Shown here: positions 1 through 8,498 of the stretch, in pieces
Position numbering within the stretch: the first letter of the stretch is position 1
Layout of the letters: each line of letters opens with the position of its first letter
Origin: Oscillospiraceae bacterium
GTDB lineage: Bacteria; Bacillota; Clostridia; Oscillospirales; Ruminococcaceae
Assembly: GCA_031262245.1 (NCBI GenBank)
Contig: JAISIJ010000270.1
Span: forward strand, 1 to 37,107
Direction: 5' to 3'
Length of the DNA stretch: 37,107 bases
The notes under the pieces: model-generated
Databases searched by the model: none
What the model saw: only the letters and a program-made list of their open reading frames with translations
Told to the model about the DNA's origin: nothing
Made by a program: the position numbers and the translations under genes

Positions 1-230
1 TTTTTTAAGCTTACTGTGTCGGATATTTATTATTTTAAGAGAGTGGAGAGAATTTTTATATATTTAAACTACACCTTACTGTTAAAAATAACAAATATCT
101 TCCACAGTACGCTAAAAAAAAGCACCTAAAATAGGTGCTTTTTTCATATACAGTTAAACCAAAGCCTAAAGAGTGCCAACTATGAAAATAACTACGGAAC
201 TTCGATAGTTGCGAACCACAGGAACTAAGA
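1..230. repeat. Mosaic intergenic repeat, copy A (matches 14701-14895)
   Basis: Two blocks here reappear in the same order and orientation in the 14.7-14.9 kb intergenic region. Block 12-38 matches 14711-14737 at 24 of 27 positions, and in both places it follows a T-run (1-6 and 14701-14706). Block 193-205 is identical to 14857-14869 over 13 bases. Short matching words (cttccaca, gccaa) lie between them in the same order. The window starts at the T-run, so the copy may extend to the left. This fills the 240 bases without a gene at the left edge, together with the gap terminator. Confidence 0.6.
114..144 (-). terminator. Bidirectional hairpin terminator downstream of gap
   Basis: A perfect 8-bp stem (121-128 with 132-139, loop 129-131) is flanked by an A-tract at 114-120 and a T-tract at 140-144. 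Read on the minus strand, the stem is followed by a run of Ts, so it can end the gap transcript. Read on the plus strand, it can also stop transcription entering from the left edge. Confidence 0.85.
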
Positions 231-240
231 GAAAAACAAA

Positions 241-1251
241 TTAAAGCTCGGCGAAGTATTTTATAGTTTTAACCATTTGTGAAGTGTAAGAATTTTCATT
301 GTCATACCAAGAAACTACTTGAACTTGGTAGAGGTCGTCGGAGATTTTTGCAACCATTGTTTGGGTTGAATCGAAAAGTGAACCGTAAGTGATACCTACA
401 ACGTCGCTTGAAACGATTTCATCTTCGTTATAGCCGAAACTGTCAGAAGCTGCCGCTTTCATTGCTGCGTTGATACCCTCTTTGGTAACGTCTGTACCTT
501 TAACAACAGCTGTGAGGATTGTTGTTGAACCGGTAGGCACGGGAACACGTTGAGCTGCACCGATAAGTTTGCCGGAAAGTTCGGGAATAACAAGACCGAT
601 AGCTTTAGCGGCACCTGTAGAGTTGGGAACAATATTAACAGCGGCAGCACGAGCACGTCTTAAGTCACCTTTTCTGTGAGGACCATCGAGAACCATTTGG
701 TCGCCGGTATAAGCGTGAATGGTAGCCATAATACCTGTTTGGATAGGTGCAAAATCGTTGAGAGCTTTAGCCATAGGAGCTAAGCAGTTAGTTGTGCAAG
801 ATGCAGCGGAGATAATTGTATCACTTGAGTTAAGAATATTTTCGTTAACACCGTAAACAACTGTAGGAAGGTCATTGCCTGCGGGAGCAGAAATAACAAC
901 TTTCTTAGCACCTGCGTCAATGTGAGCTTGAGATTTTTCTTTTGAAACATAAAAACCTGTACATTCCAAAACAACGTCAACACCTAATTCACCCCAAGGT
1001 AATTCAGCAGCTTTTGCTTGAGCATAGATTTTAATTGTTTTGCCGTCAACAATGATAGCACCGTCAGCTGTTTCTACTGTGTGACCGTCATAGCGACCTT
1101 GTGAGCTGTCATATTTTAAGAGATGAGCGAGCATTTTAGGGTCTGTTAAGTCGTTAATTGCAACTATTTCATAACCTGCCGCACCCCACATTTGTCTGAA
1201 CGCCAAGCGTCCTATTCTGCCGAAACCGTTTATAGCAACTTTTACTGCCAT
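241..1251 (-). CDS. gap: Glyceraldehyde-3-phosphate dehydrogenase (type I)
   Basis: This enzyme oxidatively phosphorylates glyceraldehyde-3-phosphate to 1,3-bisphosphoglycerate with NAD in glycolysis, in the cytosol. The 336-residue product is normal length for the family. It opens with the Rossmann motif INGFGRIGR and carries the active-site motif [12 protein letters not shown] with the catalytic cysteine, and [12 protein letters not shown] near the C-terminus. The start at 1251 is chosen because GGAGGAAAG lies just upstream and the NAD-binding motif begins there. An in-frame ATG further upstream at 1305 would lie inside the promoter. The gene is monocistronic: it has its own consensus promoter at 1304-1332 and a hairpin terminator at 114-144. 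Confidence 0.97.
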   Translation of the reverse strand: MAVKVAINGFGRIGRLAFRQMWGAAGYEIVAINDLTDPKMLAHLLKYDSSQGRYDGHTVETADGAIIVDGKTIKIYAQAKAAELPWGELGVDVVLECTGFYVSKEKSQAHIDAGAKKVVISAPAGNDLPTVVYGVNENILNSSDTIISAASCTTNCLAPMAKALNDFAPIQTGIMATIHAYTGDQMVLDGPHRKGDLRRARAAAVNIVPNSTGAAKAIGLVIPELSGKLIGAAQRVPVPTGSTTILTAVVKGTDVTKEGINAAMKAAASDSFGYNEDEIVSSDVVGITYGSLFDSTQTMVAKISDDLYQVQVVSWYDNENSYTSQMVKTIKYFAEL

Positions 1252-1303
1252 TATTCTTTCCTCCATATATAAATAAATTATTAACAATATTTTTAACTGA
1301 AAC

Positions 1304-1332
1304 ATTATACTCTCTTTTTAAAACTATGTCAA
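1304..1332 (-). promoter_or_regulatory. Consensus sigma-A promoter of gap
   Basis: On the minus strand TTGACA (1327-1332) and TATAAT (1304-1309) are both perfect and separated by exactly 17 bases. Transcription should begin near 1297, giving a leader of about 45 nt with the GGAGG ribosome-binding site. Such a perfect promoter fits a highly expressed glycolytic gene. Confidence 0.9.
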
Positions 1333-1377
1333 CAATTTTTTTCTTTTTTCTTTTCTACAAGTTTTAGAGAAATACAC

Positions 1378-1432
1378 CTTTCGAAGTTCTCTACTTGTAA
1401 TTGCAGTTGCCAACTTAGCTGACATTATCTTT
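1378..1432 (+). repeat. Dispersed intergenic repeat, copy B
   Basis: Positions 1407-1427 match the reverse complement of 14823-14843 at 20 of 21 bases, and 14640-14660 on the plus strand somewhat less well. The flanking part 1378-1392 resembles 14612-14627. The copy lies between the gap promoter and tRNA-Ser. To its right, 1440-1482 is an AT-rich simple-sequence stretch (attatt/attact repeats) with no gene that I can see. Confidence 0.65.
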
Positions 1433-1493
1433 ACCGATGTTTTCAATTACTAATTACTCATTATTCATTATTCATTACTAATTGCGTCAGCCC

Positions 1494-1579
1494 CGGAGTG
1501 GGTGGGATTCGAACCCACGTGGGATTGCTCCCAAACTGATTTCGAGTCAGCCCCGTTATGACCACTTCGATACCACTCC
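1494..1579 (-). tRNA. tRNA-Ser, anticodon CGA
   Basis: The minus strand folds as a class II tRNA of 86 nt. The acceptor stem GGAGTGG/CCACTCC pairs 1573-1579 with 1495-1501. The anticodon loop CTCGAAA puts CGA at positions 34-36. A long variable arm has GGGA/TCCC pairing, and the T-arm is GTGGG-TTCGAAT-CCCAC. The discriminator base is G, as expected for serine tRNAs, and CCA is not encoded. It decodes UCG. It has its own promoter and runs away from tig. No clear terminator is visible between it and the gap promoter. Confidence 0.95.
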
Positions 1580-1595
1580 AAAAGACTCAATGAAC

Positions 1596-1623
1596 ATTAT
1601 ATCAAATAAAAAAATAATGTCAA
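1596..1623 (-). promoter_or_regulatory. Promoter of tRNA-Ser
   Basis: On the minus strand TTGACA (1618-1623) and TATAAT (1596-1601) are separated by 16 bases. The -10 box lies 16 bases upstream of the first tRNA base, consistent with a very short precursor leader. It is back to back with the tig promoter at 1656-1684. Confidence 0.8.
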
Positions 1624-1655
1624 GAAAAAATAGAAAATAAAATAACTAAAAAGTG

Positions 1656-1684
1656 TTGACAGTACTATATAATTATAGTATAAT
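1656..1684 (+). promoter_or_regulatory. Consensus sigma-A promoter of the tig operon
   Basis: TTGACA (1656-1661) and TATAAT (1679-1684) are perfect, with a 17-base spacer. Initiation near 1691 places the tig ribosome-binding site AAGGAG (1711-1716) in a leader of about 30 nt. It also rules out the upstream in-frame ATG at 1693, which would be essentially at the transcription start. No CIRCE element is visible. Confidence 0.9.
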
Positions 1685-1722
1685 ATTTCGGTATGTTGAA
1701 AAATTTAAACAAGGAGCATAAT

Positions 1723-3117
1723 ATGAACATTGGAACATTAGAAAAAACAGGTGCATATACACAAACATTTAAAATTGAATTTTCACCTGAAGATTTCGAT
1801 AAGGCTATTAATAAAGTATATAATAACCAAAAATCAAAACTCGCTATCCCCGGATTCAGAAAAGGTAAAGTCAGCCGTAAGATGATTGAGAAATATTACG
1901 GGGAAGAGGCTTTTTATGAAGATGCTATATCCGAACTTTTAAGCGAAAATATTCCCAATATAGTTAAAGATATGGATGTTAATCTTGTTGACAGACCTAC
2001 CGCAAAAAGTGCAAATGTTACAAAAGAAAAAGGTTTGGATGTTGAGATTGATTTAACAGTTAAACCTGATATTACCATTGAAAACTATAAAGGCATTAAA
2101 GCACCTAAAGCTATTGAGGGTGTTACAGACGAAGACGTTGACAAAATGCTTGAACGTGAACAGCAAAAAAGAGCGGCTGTAACTGAAATTACAGACCGTC
2201 CCGCACAAGACGGCGATACTGTTGTAATTGATTTCAAAGGATTTCTTGACGGTGAGGCGTTCCAAGGCGGCGAGGCTAAAAGTCACTCTCTGAAATTGGG
2301 TTCGGGTCAAATGATTCCCGGCTTTGAAGATGCGATTATCGGACATTCTGTGGGTGAAAAATTCTATATTGACGTTACTTTCCCCGAAGAATACGGTATG
2401 GAAACACTTGCCGGCAAACAAACTACATTCAGAATTAAAATACACTCAATCTCCGCTGTTGCTATTCCCGAATTAGATGACGAATTTGCAAAAGATATTT
2501 CAGATTTTAATACTCTTGAGGAATATAAAGAAGATTTACGCAAAAAACTCGAAGAATCTGCAGATAAAGCGGCTAATATCAATTTCACTGCAGATATTTT
2601 GGAAACAATTGTTGACAATGAATTTGAGGGTGAAGTGCCTGTTTGTATGTATGAACAACGTATTGACAGCCTTATCCGTGATTTTGCTTTGCGTTTACAA
2701 CAACAGAACGTGTCATTCCGTGATTATATGGCATATACAAACTCCGATGAAGAAACTTTCCGTGAACAGTTCCGTGAGAGAGCGGAGAATGATGTTAAGG
2801 TACGTCTTGCTCTTGAAAAGATTGCGGAATATGAAAATTTAATCGTTTCAGACGAAGAAGTTGACAAAGAATATGCAGAAATTGCCCAAAGAGAAGATAT
2901 TTCCGTTGAGGAACTTCCTAAATATCTCTCAAAAGAAACTGTAAAATCCGATATGCTTATGAAAAAAGCTAACGATTTTCTGTTAGAAAGCAGTATTGTT
3001 GACAATACTATTGTGAGAGAAAAAGATAAAGAGGCAATTGCAGAGGCTGTTGAAGATATATTTACTGAAATTGCCGACAATGCCGAAGATACCGAAACAC
3101 AGGAAACGGCAGAATAG
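1723..3117 (+). CDS. tig: Trigger factor (ribosome-bound chaperone and prolyl isomerase)
   Basis: Trigger factor binds ribosomal protein L23 at the exit tunnel and shields nascent chains. The 464-residue product has an N-terminal ribosome-binding domain with the signature GFRKGK(V) near residue 45. An FKBP-type PPIase domain follows at roughly residues 150-240 (GDTVVIDFKGFLDG, GSGQMIPGFEDAIIG), then a helical, acidic C-terminal chaperone region. The start at 1723 follows AAGGAGCATAAT; an upstream in-frame ATG at 1693 lacks a ribosome-binding site. clpP begins nine bases after the stop, so folding and degradation are co-expressed, the common tig-clpP-clpX arrangement in bacteria. The last 25 residues are unusually acidic and probably disordered. 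Confidence 0.97.
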   Translation: MNIGTLEKTGAYTQTFKIEFSPEDFDKAINKVYNNQKSKLAIPGFRKGKVSRKMIEKYYGEEAFYEDAISELLSENIPNIVKDMDVNLVDRPTAKSANVTKEKGLDVEIDLTVKPDITIENYKGIKAPKAIEGVTDEDVDKMLEREQQKRAAVTEITDRPAQDGDTVVIDFKGFLDGEAFQGGEAKSHSLKLGSGQMIPGFEDAIIGHSVGEKFYIDVTFPEEYGMETLAGKQTTFRIKIHSISAVAIPELDDEFAKDISDFNTLEEYKEDLRKKLEESADKAANINFTADILETIVDNEFEGEVPVCMYEQRIDSLIRDFALRLQQQNVSFRDYMAYTNSDEETFREQFRERAENDVKVRLALEKIAEYENLIVSDEEVDKEYAEIAQREDISVEELPKYLSKETVKSDMLMKKANDFLLESSIVDNTIVREKDKEAIAEAVEDIFTEIADNAEDTETQETAE

Positions 3118-3126
3118 GAGAACAGA

Positions 3127-3738
3127 ATGTTTAATAACAGTTTAGTCCCATATGTAGTGGAGCAAACAAGCCGTGGTGAGCGTTCATACGATATTTTTTC
3201 AAGGCTTTTAAATGACCGTATTATTATGCTTAACGAAGATGTTAATGATACTACCGCCGGTTTAATTGTTGCACAGCTCCTTTACCTTGAAAGCCAAGAC
3301 CCCGAGAAAGATATTTATCTTTACATTAACAGTCCCGGCGGTTCTGTTACTGCCGGTATGGCAATATTTGATACTATGAACTATATCCGCTGTGATGTTT
3401 CAACTATATGTATCGGTCTTGCGGCATCTATGGGAGCATTGTTGCTTTCAAGCGGTGCTAAAGGTAAACGCTATTCTTTGCCTAACAGCGAGATTATGAT
3501 ACACCAACCCCTTATCGGCGGACACGGATTAAGCGGGCAGGCAACGGATATTCAAATTCGTGCCGAAAACCTCTTAAAAACCAAAGACCGTCTTGCAAAA
3601 ATTCTCAGCGAAAACACAGGTAAAGACTATGATACAGTTAAAGCTGATACAGAACGTGATAATTTTATGTCAGCAGACGAGGCTTTAGCTTACGGTCTTA
3701 TTGATAAAATTGTTAAGGACAAGGACAGTATTTCTTAA
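3127..3738 (+). CDS. clpP: ATP-dependent Clp protease proteolytic subunit
   Basis: ClpP forms the tetradecameric serine-protease chamber that degrades substrates unfolded by ClpX or ClpC. The 203-residue product shows the full catalytic triad: Ser101 in GLAASMGA, His126 in EIMIHQP and Asp178 in DTERDNF. The YINSPGGSV oxyanion segment and the [13 protein letters not shown] end segment are also present. The loop after His126 is three residues longer than in E. coli ClpP ([15 protein letters not shown]). The short N-terminus has little or no propeptide. AGGAGAACAG precedes the ATG. It lies between tig and clpX, separated from clpX by a long hairpin. Confidence 0.97.
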   Translation: MFNNSLVPYVVEQTSRGERSYDIFSRLLNDRIIMLNEDVNDTTAGLIVAQLLYLESQDPEKDIYLYINSPGGSVTAGMAIFDTMNYIRCDVSTICIGLAASMGALLLSSGAKGKRYSLPNSEIMIHQPLIGGHGLSGQATDIQIRAENLLKTKDRLAKILSENTGKDYDTVKADTERDNFMSADEALAYGLIDKIVKDKDSIS

Positions 3739-3758
3739 TCGAGAATATATACAGTTAA

Positions 3759-3799
3759 CTGATATTCAATTAAAAGCATTGCTTTTAATTGAATATCAG
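3759..3799. repeat. 41-nt perfect inverted repeat (20-bp stem) between clpP and clpX
   Basis: Bases 3759-3778 are exactly complementary to 3780-3799 with a single central base. The arms extend one further A-T pair outward. In RNA this would be a very stable AT-rich hairpin with a small terminal loop. It begins 20 bases after the clpP stop and ends 24 bases before the clpX ATG. There is no T-tract after it, so it does not look like a classic terminator. Processing, mRNA stabilisation of clpP, or a miniature-element remnant are possible. Confidence 0.85.
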
Positions 3800-3823
3800 T
3801 ATTAAAATGGAATCGAAGGAAAA

Positions 3824-5083
3824 ATGATGGCTGAAGATAAAAGATGTAATTTTTGCGGGAAATCTGCCGAAGATGTAACCTCATTATTTTCTGCGGGTAA
3901 TACTAATATTTGTGACGAGTGTGTCAGTTATTGTTTTAAAATGATGTATGGTTCACAACACATTCAGCAAGGACAGAAAAGAGTTTCTTCGGGTGACATA
4001 AATTTTAAAAATAAACTTATTAAGCCCACACAGCTCAAAGCTACTCTTGATGAATATGTAATCGGGCAAGATAATGCAAAAATTGCCTTGGCAGTATCTG
4101 TTTATAATCATTATAAACGTATTGCCGCTATAGAAGAAAATAGTAAAGACGTTGAAATTCAAAAAAGTAATGTGTTGCTTTTGGGACCTACAGGTACAGG
4201 TAAAACTTTGTTGGCACAAACACTTGCAAAGATACTTGACGTTCCCTTTGCCATTGCCGATGCTACAACTATTACCGAGGCGGGATATGTGGGTGACGAC
4301 GTTGAAAATGTTCTTTTAAGACTTGTTCAGGCTGCGGATTATAATATTAAGTCTGCAGAAAGAGGCATTGTTTATATTGACGAGATAGATAAAATCGGAC
4401 GAAAATCCGAAAATACTTCCCTTACCCGTGATGTCAGCGGTGAGGGTGTTCAGCAAGCACTCTTAAAGATTATTGAGGGTACTGTTTCAAATGTTCCTCC
4501 TCAAGGCGGCAGAAAACACCCCTCACAAGAATATCTTCAAGTTAACACAAAAAATATCCTCTTTATTTGCGGCGGTGCTTTTGACGGTCTTGAAAAGATT
4601 ATCACAAAGAGAATGTATGCCTCTGCAATCGGTTTCGGTGCTAATATCACAACAGAAAAAGAACGTGACGAAAATGCTTTCGCCCACGTTACCCCCCACG
4701 ACCTTGTAAAATACGGTTTAGTGCCTGAATTAGTGGGACGTTTACCCATTATTACCGCATTAAATCAATTAGACGAGAGTGCGTTGGTACAAATTCTTAC
4801 AAAACCTCGCAATGCGTTAGTTAAACAATACAAAAAGCTCCTTGCTTATGACGATATTAAGCTTGAGTTTTCGGATGATGCTTTAGTTGAAGTTGCACAA
4901 AAAGCTATTGAACAAAAAACAGGAGCAAGGGGTTTGAGAGCAATTCTCGATACTGTTTTAATGAAAGTTATGTTTGAAGCTCCCTCTGAAAAAGATGTTG
5001 AAACAATAGTTGTATCCGCTGACAATCTCAAGAACGGAACAGAGCCGGAAATAATCAGAAAAAAGCAGGAGAGATTTGCTTAG
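3824..5083 (+). CDS. clpX: ClpX, AAA+ unfoldase of the ClpXP protease
   Basis: ClpX recognises, unfolds and translocates substrates into ClpP. The 419-residue product has the N-terminal C4 zinc-binding domain (CNFCGK ... CDECV, residues 9-35). The AAA+ module carries Walker A GPTGTGKT near 121-128, the GYVG pore loop, Walker [11 protein letters not shown], the RKH loop (GGRKHP) and the sensor-2 motif GARGLR. The ClpP-docking loop is present as an IGF tripeptide in ASAIGFGA. Two adjacent ATGs (3824 and 3827) follow AAGGA; the first is kept but the second has better spacing. It is co-directional with tig-clpP but insulated from clpP by a 20-bp hairpin. Confidence 0.97.
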   Translation: MMAEDKRCNFCGKSAEDVTSLFSAGNTNICDECVSYCFKMMYGSQHIQQGQKRVSSGDINFKNKLIKPTQLKATLDEYVIGQDNAKIALAVSVYNHYKRIAAIEENSKDVEIQKSNVLLLGPTGTGKTLLAQTLAKILDVPFAIADATTITEAGYVGDDVENVLLRLVQAADYNIKSAERGIVYIDEIDKIGRKSENTSLTRDVSGEGVQQALLKIIEGTVSNVPPQGGRKHPSQEYLQVNTKNILFICGGAFDGLEKIITKRMYASAIGFGANITTEKERDENAFAHVTPHDLVKYGLVPELVGRLPIITALNQLDESALVQILTKPRNALVKQYKKLLAYDDIKLEFSDDALVEVAQKAIEQKTGARGLRAILDTVLMKVMFEAPSEKDVETIVVSADNLKNGTEPEIIRKKQERFA

Positions 5084-5103
5084 TTATTAAGCTTTGAAAA
5101 ACT

Positions 5104-6189
5104 ATGATACAAATAGGATATCTTCGCAGCAGTAATTTCGGGCTGATTCACTCCCCCTCCTTTGCGGATAAAAAAACTATTTTTTATATTGCAAAACACT
5201 TCGGTATTGAATTGATTTATTTTAATCCCGAAAGAATTAATTTAAAAGATAAAACCATAACGGGACATATTTTAGAGGGTTTGGAATGGAAACGAGTTAC
5301 AGTTCCCGTTCCGAAAGTTATTGATAATATGCCCCGTTTGGAACCGTATATAAGGTCTTTTTTGGAACAAACAAGTACCTTACTTACCACGCCTTTTACA
5401 CATAAAGGAAAAAGAATTTCAAAGATACAAACCTATCAATATATGACAGAAAACGGAGATTTTAAAGATATTTTAATTCCGTCTTTTCTGTTGCATAAAA
5501 CACAGTCTTATCCTTATATTGATATATTAGCTGCTTTGGAAAAATATCAATCGGTTATTCTTAAACCTTACGGCGGCTCAAAGGGAAGTAATATCCATAA
5601 AATAACAAAACTTGATACTGAAAAATATTCTGTGCTGATAAATAAAGTCTGTACGGAATATTCAAAGTGGGAGTTATTAGATTTTTTAAATGCGGGAAAT
5701 TTTATCAAACGTTATATGCTCCAACCTTATATTCCCTCTGTTACAAAAAATAAAGAGCCTTTTGATATCAGAATTTTAATAAGACGTAAATCTGTTCAAC
5801 CTTTATTTGAAACATTTATATTCCCCCGTATCGGTTCGGCAGAGGGTGTTGTTTCAAATATTCATACAGGCGGTTATACTATGCCTGTTGGGGATTTTCT
5901 TAAACTGCAATATGGTGACGAGGCAGAAAATATCCTTAAAAGACTGCAAGATTTAGCGGATACTTTTCCGCTGTTTTATCAGGAATATGTTGACACACCT
6001 ATCTTTGATTTGGGTTTAGACATCGGGATTGTTAAAAATTCACATGGTGAATATACTTTTAATCTTTTTGAGGTTAATTATTGGTGTGCAAACTTGAATT
6101 GTCAATTAAAAATGGCTTTGGGGACTGTTAATTATTACAAGGAATTATACGCTGCAGCTCTTGAACGAGAAAATAAGATTGCAGAGTAA
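5104..6189 (+). CDS. YheC/YheD-family ATP-grasp protein
   Basis: The 361-residue product resembles the YheC/YheD family, ATP-grasp-fold proteins described in Bacillus as endospore coat-associated. Visible support is the N-terminal segment (IGYLRSSNFGLIHSPSF), the central ATP-grasp strand VILKPYGGSKGSNI near residues 155-168 with its lysine and glycine-rich loop, FDIRILIRRK, and the C-terminal DLGLDIGIVK and FNLFEVNYW segments that would hold metal-binding residues. The true substrate is unknown; ATP-grasp enzymes ligate a carboxylate to an amine or thiol. It sits 20 bases after clpX and 11 before radA. There is no strong ribosome-binding site (only a purine run), so translation may be weak or coupled. 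Whether this organism sporulates cannot be told from here. Confidence 0.75.
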   Translation: MIQIGYLRSSNFGLIHSPSFADKKTIFYIAKHFGIELIYFNPERINLKDKTITGHILEGLEWKRVTVPVPKVIDNMPRLEPYIRSFLEQTSTLLTTPFTHKGKRISKIQTYQYMTENGDFKDILIPSFLLHKTQSYPYIDILAALEKYQSVILKPYGGSKGSNIHKITKLDTEKYSVLINKVCTEYSKWELLDFLNAGNFIKRYMLQPYIPSVTKNKEPFDIRILIRRKSVQPLFETFIFPRIGSAEGVVSNIHTGGYTMPVGDFLKLQYGDEAENILKRLQDLADTFPLFYQEYVDTPIFDLGLDIGIVKNSHGEYTFNLFEVNYWCANLNCQLKMALGTVNYYKELYAAALERENKIAE

Positions 6190-6200
6190 AAAAATAAAAT

Positions 6201-7577
6201 ATGGCTAAAAACAGAACGGTATTTGTTTGCAGTAATTGCGGATATGAGAGTTCAAAATGGAACGGTAAATGCCCCGACTGTAATGAATGGAATACTCTTG
6301 AAGAACAGGCGTTCTCGGTTAAGGGAACACCTGCTGTTAATATGCTTAAACCTGTTGCAACTCGCCGCCTTAAAGATATTACTTCCGAAGAGGAAATAAG
6401 ATATTATACGGGTATCGGCGAATTGGACAGAGTTTTGGGTGGAGGACTGGTTAAAGGTTCGATTGTACTTTTGGGCGGTGAACCGGGTATAGGTAAGAGT
6501 ACAATTCTCTTGCAAATATGCCAATTTTTGGGCGAGAAATACAGCGTTTTATATGTTTCCGGTGAGGAAAGTGCACGTCAGCTTAAACTCCGTGCAGAAC
6601 GATTGGGTGTTACAACGGAAAATCTCTATATGCTTGCCTCAACCGATGCAGAGAGTGTTAATGATACTATTTCTGTTACAAAGCCCGATATTGTAATAAT
6701 TGACAGTATTCAAACTATGAATTTACGTACACTCAATACCTCTCCCGGGTCGATTACGCAAGTGCGTGAATGTACAAACCTTTTTATGTATACCGCAAAA
6801 TCTCTTGAAATACCTATATTTATTGTGGGTCACGTTAACAAAGACGGCAATATTGCAGGTCCTAAAGTTATGGAACATATTGTTGACGCTGTTCTTTATT
6901 TTGAGGGTGAAAGAAATCTATCTTACAGAATATTGAGAGCGGTTAAAAATCGTTTCGGTTCAACAAATGAAATAGGTGTTTTTGAAATGTTGGATAAGGG
7001 TTTAAGAGAAGTTTCAAACCCCTCTGAAATGCTTTTAAGCGGACGACCTCTTAATGTTTCCGGCACTTGCGTTACCTGTGTTATGGAGGGTTCACGCCCT
7101 ATTTTGGCAGAGGTTCAAGCTCTTGCAACCAAAAGCGGTTTTTCTGCACCACGACGTACGGCAACAGGTTTTGACTTTTCGAGAATGGCTATTATTATTG
7201 CGGTTTTGGAAAAGCGAACAGGTATATTTTTCGGTACATTAGATGTTTATCTCAACATAGTCGGCGGTTTTAAATTAGATGAAACAGCAGGTGACTTATC
7301 TGTTGCATTGTCTTTGCAGTCAAGTGTTTTTGATAAACCTCTTCCAGAAAAATTAGTTGCTTTCGGAGAAGTGGGATTAGGCGGAGAAGTACGTTCTGTT
7401 TCTCATATCGTTCAGCGAGTTAAAGAGGCGGAGCGAATGGGTTTTGAAAGTTGTATTATTCCGAAACACAACTTAGCACAACTGAACGGACTGAAATTAT
7501 CCATAAAAGTTATAGGTGTTACAAGCCTTAAGCAAGCGTTTTATTTATTGAATAATGAAAAAAATCTTGGTGAATAA
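6201..7577 (+). CDS. radA: DNA repair protein RadA/Sms
   Basis: RadA is a RecA-like helicase that promotes branch migration in homologous recombination. The 458-residue protein begins with a C4 zinc finger (Cys10, Cys13, Cys24, Cys27). It has Walker A GGEPGIGKST near 91-100, Walker B VIIDSIQTM, the RadA-specific motif KNRFGSTNE near 250, and a C-terminal Lon-protease-like domain (TGFDFSRMAIIIAVLEKR, VNIVGGFK-type region as LNIVGGFKLDETAGDL). Length and architecture are standard. It starts 11 bases after the ATP-grasp gene without a clear ribosome-binding site and its stop codon abuts the hisZ ATG. Confidence 0.96.
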   Translation: MAKNRTVFVCSNCGYESSKWNGKCPDCNEWNTLEEQAFSVKGTPAVNMLKPVATRRLKDITSEEEIRYYTGIGELDRVLGGGLVKGSIVLLGGEPGIGKSTILLQICQFLGEKYSVLYVSGEESARQLKLRAERLGVTTENLYMLASTDAESVNDTISVTKPDIVIIDSIQTMNLRTLNTSPGSITQVRECTNLFMYTAKSLEIPIFIVGHVNKDGNIAGPKVMEHIVDAVLYFEGERNLSYRILRAVKNRFGSTNEIGVFEMLDKGLREVSNPSEMLLSGRPLNVSGTCVTCVMEGSRPILAEVQALATKSGFSAPRRTATGFDFSRMAIIIAVLEKRTGIFFGTLDVYLNIVGGFKLDETAGDLSVALSLQSSVFDKPLPEKLVAFGEVGLGGEVRSVSHIVQRVKEAERMGFESCIIPKHNLAQLNGLKLSIKVIGVTSLKQAFYLLNNEKNLGE

Positions 7578-8498
7578 ATGAAAAAATACACCCTGTTTAC
7601 TCCCGAGGGTATGAGAGATACCCTTTTTGAGGAATGTAAAATACGCAGACAAACAGAGAATACACTCTTTGATATTGCCGAAAAAAACGGTTACAGAGAA
7701 ATTTCTACACCAATCTTTGAGTTTTATGATGTTTTTGACCATAGAAAATTGAATTTCCCACAGGAAAATCTCTATAAATTTACAGACAATAAAGGGCGTT
7801 TAATGGTTTTACGTCCTGATGTTTCTTTGCCTATTGCAAGGAGTGCGGCTACTCGTTTGCGTAATGAAGAATTACCCTTACGATTGTTTTATGCACAAGA
7901 TGTATTCAGAGTGAATAATTCTGACACAGGGAAGAAAAGCAGTATGCGGCAAGTGGGTGCGGAATTAATAGGCAATGCAGACGACTTGGAGATTTTTTCA
8001 CTTGCAACGGATTTTCTGAAAAGTTTTAATAAACCTTTTACCCTTGAGATTGGGCATATCGGTATTTTTAAACACCTTACAAAAAAACTCAAAGAGAACG
8101 AAGAATTTGAAAAATTAGATACTGTTCGTAATTTGATTGCAAGGAAAAATTCACCTGAATTAAATAATATGGATATAGATACAGCTTTAAAGCAATTACC
8201 AAAAATGTTCGGCAAAGCTGAAGTTTTTGAAAAATGCAACGGACTTTACCCCGAAGATATTCTTGACTACTTAAAAGATTTATATGAAAAACTCTCAAAA
8301 GATAACGATGTTATTATCGACTTGGGACTTGTTAATAAAATCAATTATTATACGGGTGTTGTATTTAAAGGATATGTGGGCGGTGTTGAAGTATTATCCG
8401 GCGGACGTTATGATGACCTTATCGGAAAATTCGGATATAACGTGCCTGCTATGGGTTTTGCATTATATTTAGATGACATTACGGAGCAGATAATATGA
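7578..8498 (+). CDS. hisZ: ATP phosphoribosyltransferase regulatory subunit (HisZ)
   Basis: HisZ is a catalytically inactive HisRS paralogue that activates short-form HisG and mediates histidine feedback. The 306-residue product has the class II synthetase-like core: TPEGMRD at residues 9-15, VLRPDVSLPIAR (motif 2-like region), LFYAQDVFRV, and IDLGLVNKINYYTGVVFKGYV followed by LSGGRYDDLIGKFG near the end. It is shorter than many HisZ proteins (about 380-400) and lacks a C-terminal anticodon-binding-like domain. The gene abuts radA directly (TAAATG) and its TGA overlaps the hisG ATG. Together hisZ and hisG complete the octameric first enzyme of histidine synthesis; no other his gene is present in the window. 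Confidence 0.92.
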   Translation: MKKYTLFTPEGMRDTLFEECKIRRQTENTLFDIAEKNGYREISTPIFEFYDVFDHRKLNFPQENLYKFTDNKGRLMVLRPDVSLPIARSAATRLRNEELPLRLFYAQDVFRVNNSDTGKKSSMRQVGAELIGNADDLEIFSLATDFLKSFNKPFTLEIGHIGIFKHLTKKLKENEEFEKLDTVRNLIARKNSPELNNMDIDTALKQLPKMFGKAEVFEKCNGLYPEDILDYLKDLYEKLSKDNDVIIDLGLVNKINYYTGVVFKGYVGGVEVLSGGRYDDLIGKFGYNVPAMGFALYLDDITEQII

